From NCBI RefSeq assembly GCF_026626335.1, contig NZ_JAPNTZ010000008.1, positions 397,750 through 461,749 on the forward strand: a DNA stretch of 64,000 nt, in the 5' to 3' direction. Below, one piece after another: positions 42,564-52,831 of the stretch. The stretch's first letter is position 1. Each line of letters begins with the position of its first letter. The DNA is from Paractinoplanes pyxinae. Its GTDB lineage: Bacteria; Actinomycetota; Actinomycetes; Mycobacteriales; Micromonosporaceae. The translations under genes and the position numbers were made by a program. The notes below the pieces were generated by a model, which saw only the letters and a list, made by a program, of their open reading frames with translations, was not told the origin of the DNA and did no database searches.

Positions 42564-43304
42564 GTGAACACCATCTTCATCCCCGGCGCCACCTCCGGCA
42601 TCGGCCTCGGACTCGCGCTACGTCTGCAAGCTCAGGGCAAGACCGTCATTGTCGGCGGCCGCCGCACCGACCTGCTCGAGCAGATCCGCGCCGAGCACCC
42701 CGGCATCGGCACTGTCACCATCGACACGACCGACCCGGCCTCGATCACCGCCGCCCGCGACGACCTGGCCGCCCGCTACCCGGCGCTGGACACCCTGATC
42801 ACGATGGCCGGCATCATGGAGCCCGAGGACCTGCGCGACCCGGCGTCGCTCGAGGTCGCCGAGCGTACGGTCGAGGTCAATCTTCTCGGCCCGGTCCGGC
42901 TGATCCACGCGTTCCTGCCCGGCCTGCTCGCTCAGCCGGCGGCGACGATCATGACGGTCACGTCCGGCCTGGCCTATGTGCCGCTGCCCGCCACCCCGAC
43001 CTACAACGCCACCAAGGCCGCCGTCCACTCGTACACGGAAAGCCTGCGCGTCCAGCTGAGCAGCAGCAACGTCCGGGTGATCGAGCTCGTGCCGCCGGCC
43101 ACCCGCACCACGCTCATGAACCAGCAGAACTCCGAGGTGGCCATGCCCCTCGACGACTTCCTGGACGAGGTCATGACCCTGCTCGAGGCCGATCCGAAGG
43201 CCGAGCAGATCCTGGTCGAGCGGGTCAAATGGCAGCGCGACGCTGTCGCCGAAGGCCGTTACTCCGACGTGCTCGACGTGCTCAGCGGCCGCTACCGGTC
43301 GTGA
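42564..43304 (+). CDS. short-chain dehydrogenase/reductase (DltE-like)
   Basis: 246 residues from GTG (AAGGAA upstream). Cofactor motif FIPGATSGIGLGLAL, Asp/Arg in GGRRTD suggesting NADP(H), AGIM/NNAG-like segment, and catalytic S...YNATK. Oxidoreductase of unknown substrate, likely controlled by the upstream XRE protein. The final 23 bp overlap the 3' end of the convergent GGDEF gene (43282-43304). Confidence 0.92.
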   Translation: MNTIFIPGATSGIGLGLALRLQAQGKTVIVGGRRTDLLEQIRAEHPGIGTVTIDTTDPASITAARDDLAARYPALDTLITMAGIMEPEDLRDPASLEVAERTVEVNLLGPVRLIHAFLPGLLAQPAATIMTVTSGLAYVPLPATPTYNATKAAVHSYTESLRVQLSSSNVRVIELVPPATRTTLMNQQNSEVAMPLDDFLDEVMTLLEADPKAEQILVERVKWQRDAVAEGRYSDVLDVLSGRYRS

Positions 43305-44802
43305 CCGACGGGTCGTGTCGCTGCCAGGTGCCCTTGCCCTGACGCTTGGCGGCGTACATGGCCAGGTCGGCGTCGCGCAGCAGCGAGCTCACGTCGGCCC
43401 CCGTGCCGGCCGCGGCCACGCCGATGCTGGCGGCGGCCCGGACGGGGACGCCGTCGATCTCTTCGGGGACGGTGAGCGCGGCCAGAATGCGTTCCGCGGT
43501 GGCGACGGCCTCGGCCGCCGTGCAGTCGGGCAGCAGCGCGGCGAACTCGTCACCGCCCAAACGGGCCGGCAGGTCGCCGGCGCGGATCGCCCCGCGCAGG
43601 CGGTCGGCCACGGCCATCAGCAGGGCGTCGCCGGCCGCGTGGCCCATCGTGTCGTTCACTGCTTTGAAGCCGTCCAGGTCGACCAGCAGCACCGACACCT
43701 GCGCGCCGGGCGCCGCCAGCGCGTGGGCCACCTGGTCATGGAAGTGGGTGCGGTTGGCCAGCCCGGTCAGCCCGTCGAAGTGGGCCTGGTGCCGCAGCCG
43801 GATCTCGTGCTCGCGCAGCCGGTCGATCAGCGCGGTGTTGTCGTGGAAGGCGACCAGCTGCCGGGCCGCGACCAGCGAGCAGATCAGCACCAGGCCGGCC
43901 ACGACACCCCACAGGCGGGCGTTCACGCCATCCGGCAGCACCACGATCAGCGCACCGAAGGCGACCACCATGGCCCCGTACGGAAGAAGGCTGTAGGGCT
44001 TGCGCCGGCGCTGGCTGAAGGCCGCGGTGCGGTCCGCGCTGGCCAGCAGGAACTGGACGCGCGGCCCGGCCGTGATCAGGAAGGTGGGCAGGAAGGCCAC
44101 CAGAAAGACCACGGGAGGCGCCGCGACCCCCGGCTCCGACGTGAGGAACATCCCCAGGCTCATCGCGAGAGCCGAGCCGATCATGGGAAGGGCGGCCGCC
44201 GTGTGCATCGGCGCGTTGCCGCTGAGGATCATCTTGATCGCCGCGAAGGCGGCCGTGAGGCACACGCCGATGGCCGCGATCAACGCCAGCAGCCGCGGCT
44301 GCGAGTAGCCGCCCGGCGTCGCCAGCAGGCACCACGCGACCACACCGCCGGCGGCCAGCACGGTCGCCGAGTCGAGCCAGTAGCCCAGGCGTTCCCGGCC
44401 GGTCCGGGTCGGATGCGGGTGGGCCAGCATGGCCACCACCACCGAGGTCAGCCCGATGCCCAGGCAGACCGTCTGCACCGCCCCGCCGTTGGTGGTCCAA
44501 TGACCCGGTGTGTAGGTCAGCACCGACTGCACCGTGTCGCCCACCGCGAACAGCAGCCCGAGCGCCACCATCACCAGCCAGAACCGCCGGACCGCCCCGG
44601 TGGCCAGCCGCGCCACCCGCCACGAGCACATCGCCAGCGACAGGTCCATCACCGGCTGAAAGCTCCAGAACACCCGGACCTGCGCCGTCGGCTGCCCGTC
44701 GAGCAGGAAGAACAGCAGGCCGGCGAGCGCCGTCCAGGCCACGAAGCCGATCAGGAGGGGGTCACGGCGCAGTTTGCCCACGACGTGCACGGGATCGGCC
44801 AC
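43282..44802 (-). CDS. membrane diguanylate cyclase, paralogue of 5468-6991
   Basis: 506 residues from GTG 44802, preceded by GGAGGGGAGG. Input domain shares RFWLVM, FAVGDTVQ, YWLDSATVL, LSGNAPMH and YSLLPYG with the protein at 5468-6991, so the two are duplicates of one uncharacterised multi-helix sensor. GGDEF domain: LVDLDGFKAVNDTMGH, RLGGDEFAALLP, and I-site RAGD five residues upstream. Active cyclase with product inhibition expected. Convergent with the SDR gene. Confidence 0.9.
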   Translation of the reverse strand: MADPVHVVGKLRRDPLLIGFVAWTALAGLLFFLLDGQPTAQVRVFWSFQPVMDLSLAMCSWRVARLATGAVRRFWLVMVALGLLFAVGDTVQSVLTYTPGHWTTNGGAVQTVCLGIGLTSVVVAMLAHPHPTRTGRERLGYWLDSATVLAAGGVVAWCLLATPGGYSQPRLLALIAAIGVCLTAAFAAIKMILSGNAPMHTAAALPMIGSALAMSLGMFLTSEPGVAAPPVVFLVAFLPTFLITAGPRVQFLLASADRTAAFSQRRRKPYSLLPYGAMVVAFGALIVVLPDGVNARLWGVVAGLVLICSLVAARQLVAFHDNTALIDRLREHEIRLRHQAHFDGLTGLANRTHFHDQVAHALAAPGAQVSVLLVDLDGFKAVNDTMGHAAGDALLMAVADRLRGAIRAGDLPARLGGDEFAALLPDCTAAEAVATAERILAALTVPEEIDGVPVRAAASIGVAAAGTGADVSSLLRDADLAMYAAKRQGKGTWQRHDPSVTTGSGR

Positions 44803-45002
44803 GCGGGCCTCCCCTCCGGGTCGATACAGGCCAATGGCCCTGTGAATCGACCGCGGCGGCGCGCGGTTGAGGAATCGGTCGCCCTCGGCGACGCGCGTCA
44901 CGCTTTCCGTTGTCGATTACGTACGAGCCATGACCGCGCGACAACCCAGTCGGGGCTCACCCCGGCGCCGTTCAGCCGCGACGAATTCTCGAGTCAAGCC
45001 AG

Positions 45003-45287
45003 TTACCGCTCCTCCCAGCGCTCAGCAGTGCCGCTTCTACCGACTCCCGGCGACCCTCTCATCGCCCACAGCGCGAGCAACCCCCCGATCCCCGGCACAA
45101 CACTCAGCAGTCGCGCCCTGAGCGATCGCGTGGCGGCCACGGTGGCACCGACAACGAGCAGATATGCGCAACCGTGCAACGGGCCGAGCAGCGTCGCCAC
45201 CCACGAAACGTGCACGGTCGCCAAGTTGGCCAACAAAACCAGCAAGGAAAGCAGCTCGACCCGAGCCGAAACGCGCAGAAGCGTCAT
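45003..45287 (-). CDS. small membrane protein, DUF3817-like
   Basis: 94 residues with three hydrophobic segments (LSLLVLLANLAT, GCAYLLVVGATVAA, LSVVPGIGGLLALWAM) and the conserved-looking GPLHGCAYLL, as in DUF3817 proteins. Three bases after the upstream membrane-protein gene, so the two are co-transcribed. Function unknown. Confidence 0.72.
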   Translation of the reverse strand: MTLLRVSARVELLSLLVLLANLATVHVSWVATLLGPLHGCAYLLVVGATVAATRSLRARLLSVVPGIGGLLALWAMRGSPGVGRSGTAERWEER

Positions 45288-45290
45288 AGT

Positions 45291-45713
45291 TCACGCACCC
45301 GTCGTCGAGCCGGGGCGGACGATCATCAGGACGACGACGGTGGCCCAGAGCAGATTGAAGACGCCCGACACCATGCCGAGCCGGCTCGCGTCGACCGGGT
45401 CCTTCGACCACAGCGCCGCCGCCTGCGCGGGCAGGATCGCGTAGCCGAGCACCACGGCCGCCAGCACCGTCAGCACGATCGAGACGAGCAGCCAGGCGTC
45501 GGTCAGCACGCCCAGCGAGGCGCCGGTGGCCAGGCCGAGCACCGGCACGGCCAGCCCGACCACGGCGTACACCCGGCAGATCCGGTGCAGGGTGCGCATC
45601 TGATCGAGGTCGGCCCGGCGCACGGCGGCCGGGAACATGCTGGCCGCCACGGTGACCGGGCCGATGGCGACGATCGCGGCCAGCACATGCAGGGAAAGGA
45701 GCACTCTTGTCAC
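45291..45713 (-). CDS. small integral membrane protein, DUF2269-like
   Basis: 140 residues, four transmembrane segments beginning LLSLHVLAAIVAIGPVTVA, with LHRICRVYAVVGLAVPVLGLA in the middle. GTG 45713 is used because the hydrophobic core starts immediately after; earlier in-frame starts lengthen the protein into the divergent promoter. Precedes the DUF3817-like gene by 3 bp and diverges from the GlxA-type regulator, its probable regulator. Confidence 0.72.
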   Translation of the reverse strand: MTRVLLSLHVLAAIVAIGPVTVAASMFPAAVRRADLDQMRTLHRICRVYAVVGLAVPVLGLATGASLGVLTDAWLLVSIVLTVLAAVVLGYAILPAQAAALWSKDPVDASRLGMVSGVFNLLWATVVVLMIVRPGSTTGA

Positions 45714-45799
45714 GGTCACCGACCGTATGAGCGCCCGTGAAGATCGGGAAGTGGCTCGAATGACACAGGTCAACGGATTCTCGCCATACACTGCTCGGC

Positions 45800-46750
45800 A
45801 TGCACCGGATCGCCGTCCTCGCGCTCGACAACGTCGTCGCCTTCGACCTCGCCACGCCGCTGGAGGTCTTCGAGCGCGTGCGCCTGCCCGATGGCTCGCG
45901 CCCCTACGACGTACGCGTGTGTGCTCCGCAACCCGAGGTCAGCGCGCGATCGTTCACCGTGCGCGCCGATCACGGCTTGGAGGCGCTGGAGACGGCGCAC
46001 ACGATTCTGCTGCCTGGCTGCCACGACGTGACGAGACCCGTACCGGACGAAGTGGTGACCGCCCTGCGGACGGCCGCCAGCCGCGGTACCCGGATAGCGT
46101 CGATCTGTGCCGGCGCGTTCGTCCTGGCCGCCACCGGTCTGCTCGACGGCCGCCGGGCCACCACCCACTGGCTGGCCGCCGACGAGTTCCGCGCGATGTT
46201 CCCGGCGGTCGAGCTCGACCCGGGCGTGCTCTACGTCGACGAGGGCCAGTTCCTCACCTCGGCCGGCGCCGCCGCGGGCCTCGACCTGTGCCTTCATCTG
46301 CTGCGCCGCGACCACGGTTCGGCCGTCGCCGCGCAGGCCGCCCGCCTGTCGGTGATGCCGCTGGAACGCGAGGGCGGCCAGGCCCAGTTCATCGTGCCCG
46401 AGCAGCCGCCCGCCCCGCGCGGCTCGGAGCTGGAGCCGTTGCTGCTGTGGCTCGACGACAACGCCGGCCACGACCTGACGCTGGAGGCCATCGCGGCCCG
46501 GGCCGGCATGAGCACCCGGACGCTGAACCGGCGCTTCCGCGAGCAGACCGGCACCACGCCGCTGCAGTGGCTGCACCGGGCCCGCATCCGCCAAGCCCAG
46601 CATCTGCTCGAGACGACGGCCCACCCGGTCGACCGGATCGGCTCGCAGGTCGGCTTCGGCTCCCCCACCGCTTTCCGCGACCGCTTCAAGCGGGTGGTCG
46701 GCACCAGCCCCTACAGCTACCGCCGCAGCTTCCGCGTTGAGAAGAACTAG
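45800..46750 (+). CDS. GlxA-family AraC regulator with DJ-1/PfpI domain
   Basis: 316 residues. N-terminal DJ-1/PfpI-like domain: LALDNVVAFDLATPLEVFE and the nucleophile elbow SICAGAFVLAATGLL (Cys). C-terminal AraC HTH pair: LTLEAIAARAGMSTRTLNRRFREQTG and VDRIGSQVGFGSPTAFRDRFKRVVG. Divergent from the two small membrane-protein genes. Last 4 bp overlap the YceI gene's end. Confidence 0.93.
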   Translation: MHRIAVLALDNVVAFDLATPLEVFERVRLPDGSRPYDVRVCAPQPEVSARSFTVRADHGLEALETAHTILLPGCHDVTRPVPDEVVTALRTAASRGTRIASICAGAFVLAATGLLDGRRATTHWLAADEFRAMFPAVELDPGVLYVDEGQFLTSAGAAAGLDLCLHLLRRDHGSAVAAQAARLSVMPLEREGGQAQFIVPEQPPAPRGSELEPLLLWLDDNAGHDLTLEAIAARAGMSTRTLNRRFREQTGTTPLQWLHRARIRQAQHLLETTAHPVDRIGSQVGFGSPTAFRDRFKRVVGTSPYSYRRSFRVEKN

Positions 46751-47415
46751 CCCGGCGACTCCAGGATGGCCTCGCCGGCGATCTCGAGGCGCACGCTCTT
46801 GCCGACCAGGAAGCCGCCGCTCTCGAGCAGCACGTTCCACACCAGCCCGAAGTCCTCGCGTTCGAAGTCGGCGGTGGCGTTGAAGCCGAAGATGTCGCGG
46901 TCGTAGGGGTCACGCCGGGCCCCGCCGTACTCGACGTTGAGGTCGATCGGCCGGGTCACGTCGCGGATCGTCAGCAGCCCGCTGACCACGAACTTGCCGC
47001 TGGGCCGGGCGGCCGGCACGGCGGCCGCGTTGGGCCGGCGCGACAGCGGGTTGTTGCGCAGCCGGGCCCACAGGAAGATCTCGTCGTTGTTCTGCTGCCA
47101 CTGCACGCCGGTGCTGCGGAACGAGATCACCGGGTAGCGCTGGACGTCGAGGAAGTCCGGGCCCGACAGGTGGGTGTCGCGGTCGGCATTGTGCGTGGTG
47201 AGGCTGGTGGCGTCGATCGTGGCCGTCACCGACGAGCGCATCGGGTCTTCGGCCACCAGGATGGTGGCGTTGCCGCGGGAGAACTCGCCGCGGACCGGGC
47301 TCACCATCATGTGCTGGGCGAGGAATCCGAGCCGCTTGTGGGCCTCGTCCAATGTGTACACGCCCGCCTCGGGAATGGTCAGGCCGTTCCACTCACGGAT
47401 CGGTCGGTCGACCAT
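46747..47415 (-). CDS. YceI-family protein
   Basis: 222 residues, cytosolic or peripheral; no signal sequence. The lipocalin-like YceI fold shows AHKRLGFLAQHMMVSPVRGEF, TATIDATSLTTHNADRDTHL, FLDVQRYPVISFRST and GLLTIRDVTRPIDLNVEYGG. Members bind polyisoprenoid or amphiphilic ligands. Convergent with the GlxA-type gene. Upstream 274 bp contain no recognisable gene. Confidence 0.9.
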   Translation of the reverse strand: MVDRPIREWNGLTIPEAGVYTLDEAHKRLGFLAQHMMVSPVRGEFSRGNATILVAEDPMRSSVTATIDATSLTTHNADRDTHLSGPDFLDVQRYPVISFRSTGVQWQQNNDEIFLWARLRNNPLSRRPNAAAVPAARPSGKFVVSGLLTIRDVTRPIDLNVEYGGARRDPYDRDIFGFNATADFEREDFGLVWNVLLESGGFLVGKSVRLEIAGEAILESPG

Positions 47416-47623
47416 GACTTCGCTTCACCCCTCGGCCGCAGGAACTCGATGCATTCTTCGAATTCACAGGATCTTAGGCGCAGAAATGGCGCCCGCGCCG
47501 CCCGCCCCGGCCACTCTGGGTGCGGACGGGCAGCTCAGTGGCGGGGACCACCGTCACGAAAATGCGCTGATGACCGTTTTGTACGGCGACCCGGATCACA
47601 TTTCTCGAATAGTGGTGACGCAC

Positions 47624-47642
47624 TGTTTCAGTGAATGAAACA
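47624..47642. promoter_or_regulatory. TGTTTCA-N5-TGAAACA inverted repeat
   Basis: A perfect 7-bp inverted repeat in an AT-richer patch between the YceI start and the stop of the flavin monooxygenase. It could be a weak terminator of the latter or an operator for the leftward YceI gene 200 bp away. Confidence 0.4.
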
Positions 47643-47689
47643 AAACTGACAGGGTGACGATGGCCACCCTTTCCCACCGAGGCGTCGAG

Positions 47690-48685
<996 letters not shown>

Positions 48686-48709
48686 AGGACCGAAGCTACT
48701 CCGCGGTCC

Positions 48710-49327
48710 TTACCGCGGCACCGCCTCTGTGCGCCGGAACACGTCGAGCAGGAACCACTCGTCCTCGTGGTGGACGACCCGCTCGAGCCCCGGGCGGGCG
48801 GCCAGCGCCGCGTGCACCTGGAAGCCGTCGTAGTTGCCGCCGTTGACGCGGTCCCGGAAATGCACGCCGACGATGTCCCCGCCCGGTTCGAGGCACTGCA
48901 CGAACCCGTCCAGGGTGGCATTGAGGTCGGCCTCGTTGAAGTAGTACAGCAGGTCGCCCACGACGATCAGGTCGAAGGTGCCGGACGGCAACTCGGCCGG
49001 AAGGTTGGCCTGCTCGACGCGTACGTGGGAAAGGTCTTTCAGCAGCGACCGGGCCTGTTCGACGGCCAGGTCGACCGAGTCGACGGCCAGCACCTCGTCG
49101 CAGCGCGCGGCCAGCATCGCGGTGAGCAGCCCGATCGAGGCGCCCGGCTCGTAGCAGCGGCGGTACCGCTCACGGGGCAGGCTGGCCATCGTCACCGCGT
49201 ACTTGCGGCGGTCGTGCCACTTCGTGGCCAGGTCCCACGGGTCGTCCTTGGCCAGGTAGAGCCCGGTGAAGTAGTCCAGCGAGACGGAGTCGGCCGGCGG
49301 TTGGGCGTCGTCGAGAGCACGGGTCAC
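48710..49327 (-). CDS. SAM-dependent methyltransferase (NodS-like)
   Basis: 205 residues from GTG 49327. Motif I is CYEPGASIGLLTAMLAARCDEVLAVD, motif post-II TFDLIVVGDLLYYF and motif III CLEPGGDIVGVHF. The N-terminus DYFTGLYLAKDDPWDLATKWHDRRKYA is typical of NodS/class I N-methyltransferases. Substrate unassigned. Gene is 24 bp upstream of the monooxygenase and may be its operon partner. Confidence 0.88.
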   Translation of the reverse strand: MTRALDDAQPPADSVSLDYFTGLYLAKDDPWDLATKWHDRRKYAVTMASLPRERYRRCYEPGASIGLLTAMLAARCDEVLAVDSVDLAVEQARSLLKDLSHVRVEQANLPAELPSGTFDLIVVGDLLYYFNEADLNATLDGFVQCLEPGGDIVGVHFRDRVNGGNYDGFQVHAALAARPGLERVVHHEDEWFLLDVFRRTEAVPR

Positions 49328-49382
49328 GCGACGACAATTTACCGGACGGCTTGGGAAGCGCCGCGGCCTGCCGATGGGGCTT

Positions 49383-51710
49383 ATGACGGGTCGTCGCCCG
49401 AAAGGTGCAGATGTGAACGGTGACCGCCGCTGGTGGTTCTGGTGGCTGCTCGTCGCCGTGCTGCTGGTCGGCCCGGTCGCGTCGGCCCTGAGCACGACGG
49501 GTGAGCTGGCCGTCTACGGCCTCGTGGGCGTGGGCGCGGTGGCCGCCGTGCTGACCGGCCTGCGGGTGAACCGCCCGGCCCGCCCGGCCGCGTGGATATT
49601 GCTGGCCGTCGCGGCCGGCTTCGGCACGGCGGCCCCGCTGACCTGGGCGATCGCGCCCGACGCGACCATGCTGCCCGGCATCAGCTGGTACGACGCGTTC
49701 TTCCTGGCCTCCTACCCGGCGCTGGCGGCCGGGCTGGCGCTGCTGGCCGACCGGTCCGGCACGTCCCGCTGGGCCGGGATCACCGAGACCGGCATCGTCC
49801 TGTGCACGGGGACCGTACTGGCCTGGGTGCTGCTCTACGACCCGTACGTCATCGACCGGGACACTCCCCTGGGCAATCCGGCCGTCGTCGCCTATCCGTT
49901 CCTCGACGCCCTGACCACCGGCCTGGCCATCCGGCTGCTCGTGGTGCAGGCCCGCCTCTCCCGGCCCCATCTGATCGTGCTGGGGGCCATCGCGCTGATG
50001 GCCACGTCCGACGTCCGGTACTTCCTGCAGGTCACCGGGGGTGAATCGCTCGAGGGGGCGATGACGCTCAGCGTGGGCGCCTTCATCGGGGCGTACGCGC
50101 TGATCGGGGTGGCCGCCCTGCACCCGGGCGCCGCCCCGGCCGAGCCCGAGCCGGATGCCACGGTGGGCACCTGGCGGCTGCTCATCCTGCACGTGGTGCT
50201 CGTGCTGCTCGGGCCCATCGCCACCGCTTACGCCGTCGAGCGGGACCGTTCCGCCGACGACTTCCAACCGGAGGACCTGTTCGTCCCGCTCACGCTGACC
50301 GCCGCCGTGGCGGTGCTGCTCGTGGTGCGGATGGCACTGGCCACCCGCCTGGCCGAGAAGCAGGCGACCACTCTCGGACAGGCGCTGGCCGAGCAGGCGT
50401 CCCTGCAGGAGTCGATGCGCCACCAGGCGCTGCACGACACCCTGACCGGGCTGCCCCACCGCCGCCTGCTCGAGGAACAGCTCACGCTGGTCGCCGAGTC
50501 GGGCGAACGCCGGGGCGCGCTGCTGCTGCTCGACCTGGACGGCTTTAAGGACGTCAACGACCGGCTCGGCCACACGGTGGGTGACGAGCTGCTGGTCTCG
50601 GTGGCCGACCGGCTGCGGCGCCTGCTCGGCCCGGGCGAGACGCTGGCCCGCCCGGGCGGCGACGAGTTCGCCATGCTGCTGCCGGCCGCGGGCGCCGCCG
50701 AGGTCAAGGCCCGGGCCGACGCCGTGCTGACCGCGCTGCGCCGGCCGGTCGAGGTCACCGGGCACACGCTGCACGTCACGGGCAGCATCGGCATTCGCCG
50801 GCTGGAGCCCCGAGCCGGCGCCGACGAACTGCTCAGCGACGCCGACCTGGCGCTGTACGCGGCCAAGGCGGCCGGTAAGGACCGTCACGAGCTGTTCGAC
50901 CCCCGGTTGCGCCGCGAGCAGGCCGAGCGGATCCGCACGGTGGAACGGTTGCGGGTGGCGCTCGAGGCGGACGAGTTCACCGTGCACTACCAGCCGATCG
51001 TCGCCCTGCGCTCGGGGGCGTCGGTCGGGTTCGAGGCGCTGGTCCGGTGGACGCCGCCCGGCCAGGACCCGATCGGGCCGGACAAGTTCATCCCGGCCGC
51101 CGAGGACAGCGGGCTCATCGTCGGGCTGGGCGAATGGGTGCTGCGCCGGGCCTGCGCCGAGGCCGCCGTCTGGCACCGCCGGTACGGCACGACCATCGCC
51201 GTCAACGTCTCGCCCCGGCAGCTGGCCGAGCCGTACTTCGCCGACCGCGTACGCCGGGCCCTGGCCGACAGCGACCTGCCGGCGCACGCTTTGACCGTCG
51301 AGATCACCGAGGGCGTGCTGGTGCGCTCGGGCGCGCACGCCGAGCTGGCCCTGACCCACCTGGCCGAGCTGCGGGCCGACGGCGTCCGGGTGGCGATCGA
51401 CGACTTCGGCACCGGCTACTCGTCGCTGGCCTACCTGCGCGACCTCCCGATCGACATCCTGAAGATCGACAAGTCGTTCATGCCGGACGACCCGGGCGAC
51501 GCCCAGCAGGCCGCCCTGGTCCGGGCCGTGGTCGACCTGGCCCGCAGCCTGAACCTGACGACGGTGGCCGAGGGCGTCGAGACCGCCCACCACGCCGAGT
51601 TGCTGCGCACCCTGGGCTGCGACCGCGGCCAGGGCTGGCTCTTCGGCCGGCCGGGCCCGCCCACGGCCGTCTCGATCCGCCTGGCCGCCGAGACGACGGT
51701 GACGGTCTAG
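49383..51710 (+). CDS. membrane GGDEF-EAL protein
   Basis: About 775 residues. Eight to nine N-terminal hydrophobic segments, then GGDEF (LLLDLDGFKDVNDRLGH, RPGGDEFAMLLP) with no I-site (GPGE), then a full EAL domain: FEALVRW, NVSPRQLAEPYF, IDDFGTGYSSLAYLRDLPIDILKIDKSF and EGVETAHHAELL. Residues needed for phosphodiesterase activity are present, so it may both make and degrade c-di-GMP, or the GGDEF half may be a GTP regulator. GTG 49413, with AAAGG upstream, is an alternative start. Its last codons lie in a 63-bp tandem duplication. Confidence 0.88.
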   Translation: MTGRRPKGADVNGDRRWWFWWLLVAVLLVGPVASALSTTGELAVYGLVGVGAVAAVLTGLRVNRPARPAAWILLAVAAGFGTAAPLTWAIAPDATMLPGISWYDAFFLASYPALAAGLALLADRSGTSRWAGITETGIVLCTGTVLAWVLLYDPYVIDRDTPLGNPAVVAYPFLDALTTGLAIRLLVVQARLSRPHLIVLGAIALMATSDVRYFLQVTGGESLEGAMTLSVGAFIGAYALIGVAALHPGAAPAEPEPDATVGTWRLLILHVVLVLLGPIATAYAVERDRSADDFQPEDLFVPLTLTAAVAVLLVVRMALATRLAEKQATTLGQALAEQASLQESMRHQALHDTLTGLPHRRLLEEQLTLVAESGERRGALLLLDLDGFKDVNDRLGHTVGDELLVSVADRLRRLLGPGETLARPGGDEFAMLLPAAGAAEVKARADAVLTALRRPVEVTGHTLHVTGSIGIRRLEPRAGADELLSDADLALYAAKAAGKDRHELFDPRLRREQAERIRTVERLRVALEADEFTVHYQPIVALRSGASVGFEALVRWTPPGQDPIGPDKFIPAAEDSGLIVGLGEWVLRRACAEAAVWHRRYGTTIAVNVSPRQLAEPYFADRVRRALADSDLPAHALTVEITEGVLVRSGAHAELALTHLAELRADGVRVAIDDFGTGYSSLAYLRDLPIDILKIDKSFMPDDPGDAQQAALVRAVVDLARSLNLTTVAEGVETAHHAELLRTLGCDRGQGWLFGRPGPPTAVSIRLAAETTVTV

Positions 51711-51790
51711 CGGCGGGCCAGGGCCTCGGCCGTCTCGATCTGGCTGGCCGCCGAGACGACGGTGACGGTCTAGCGCCGGGCCAGGGCCTC
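51665..51790. repeat. 63-bp tandem duplication at a convergent gene junction
   Basis: Copy 1 (51665-51727) and copy 2 (51728-51790) differ at only a few bases. Copy 1 holds the last codons and stop of the GGDEF-EAL gene; copy 2 holds a duplicate of that tail plus the C-terminal codons of the leftward amidoligase gene. The event duplicated both gene ends. Confidence 0.85.
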
Positions 51791-52831
51791 GGCCGCGAAG
51801 TGCATCAGCTGCTCGACCGCCTCGGCCGGGTCGGGATCCGGCTCGGGCAGCGACGACGAGAACAGGCAGCGCTCGAGCAGCAGCTCGACCAGCGCGGCCC
51901 GGTCGACGATCTGCGCCGTCTCGATGGCGCCGGGCAGGATGCGGATCTCGATCGTGTCGCGGATCGGGTGCTCGGCGAACAGCTGGGTCAGGTTGATGTC
52001 GAAGAACTTGGTGAGCCCACCCTCTTTGGCCGCGGCGCGCAGCTCGTCCCACCCGGGCCGGCCGGCAGTGGCGGCCACCAGCGGCCCGGGCAGCGGGGCG
52101 AGGCGGCGGCAGGCCGGATTGGTCTGCAGCAGCGCCCGCAACGGCTCACGCCACCCGGCGAACAGGCGGATCACATTGGCCAGGGCCAGCGGGCCCCGGA
52201 ACGAGGCGCCGTCGAAGTGCAGGTGGACGGCGGCCTCGGACGGCACGGTGAAGCCCAGCTCACGGGCCGGGCCGAGCAGCTCCTCGAGCGCCTCGGCATG
52301 ACCGGCGGCCAGCGGCGGCGTCACGATCTCGCACGGGCGCTCGCGCTCGGAACCGGCCGGCGCGGCCAGCGCGATCGTGCCCCCGTCGGGATCGTCGAGG
52401 CGGAAGACGTCGCCGATCCGTTCGGGCTTCGTCCCCCACAGCGAGGCAGCCCCGTCGAGCACGGTCTCGAGCTGCCCCGCCGGGTCGCACTGCTCGGCGA
52501 GCAGGCTCAGCAGCCGGGGTTCGTCGCTGAGCACGCGGTACCAGCCGGGTCGGGCCGGTGTGCGCTGGTCGAGGCCGTCGAGCAGGGTGATGTCGTCGAC
52601 CAGGGTGCACAGCGGGCTTCCGTCCGGCCGGTCGACCGCGAAGCCCAGCGTCAGGTTCAAGAACTTGCCCAGGCCGGGCACCAGCGACGGCTCACTGTCG
52701 CGGTGCCAGACCGGACGGACCCGGCCGCCGCAGCGGGCGGCCAGGTCGTCGGCGAGGCTGCGCCGGCTGGCGCCGCGGGGCGCCATCAGCTCGATCTCGA
52801 AGCCGATGCGCCGGCGCAACCTCGCTGTCAC
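51770..52831 (-). CDS. amidoligase-family (ATP-grasp-like COOH-NH2 ligase) protein
   Basis: About 353 residues from GTG 52831. It begins RRRIGFEIELMAP, the Gly-x-E-x-E motif of the amidoligase family, and continues with VHLHFDGASF and IEIRILPGAIETA; the ATP-binding fold is glutamine-synthetase/ GCS-like. Members form amide bonds between a carboxyl group and an amine, in peptide tagging or cell-surface modification. Its start overlaps the TGA of the triple-repeat membrane protein by four bases (52828-52831), so it belongs to the sigma-led operon 51770-54167. Convergent with the GGDEF-EAL gene. Confidence 0.75.
   Translation of the reverse strand: MTARLRRRIGFEIELMAPRGASRRSLADDLAARCGGRVRPVWHRDSEPSLVPGLGKFLNLTLGFAVDRPDGSPLCTLVDDITLLDGLDQRTPARPGWYRVLSDEPRLLSLLAEQCDPAGQLETVLDGAASLWGTKPERIGDVFRLDDPDGGTIALAAPAGSERERPCEIVTPPLAAGHAEALEELLGPARELGFTVPSEAAVHLHFDGASFRGPLALANVIRLFAGWREPLRALLQTNPACRRLAPLPGPLVAATAGRPGWDELRAAAKEGGLTKFFDINLTQLFAEHPIRDTIEIRILPGAIETAQIVDRAALVELLLERCLFSSSLPEPDPDPAEAVEQLMHFAAEALARR

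Noticed and set aside
47474..47677. 67-codon leftward open frame between YceI and monooxygenase genes
   Set aside because: No ribosome site, no hydrophobic or domain pattern; more likely non-coding.
49170..52052. Very long leftward open frame (960 codons)
   Set aside because: It is the antisense of the GGDEF-EAL gene, has low-complexity Gln/Arg/Gly composition and no domain; a GC-rich artefact.
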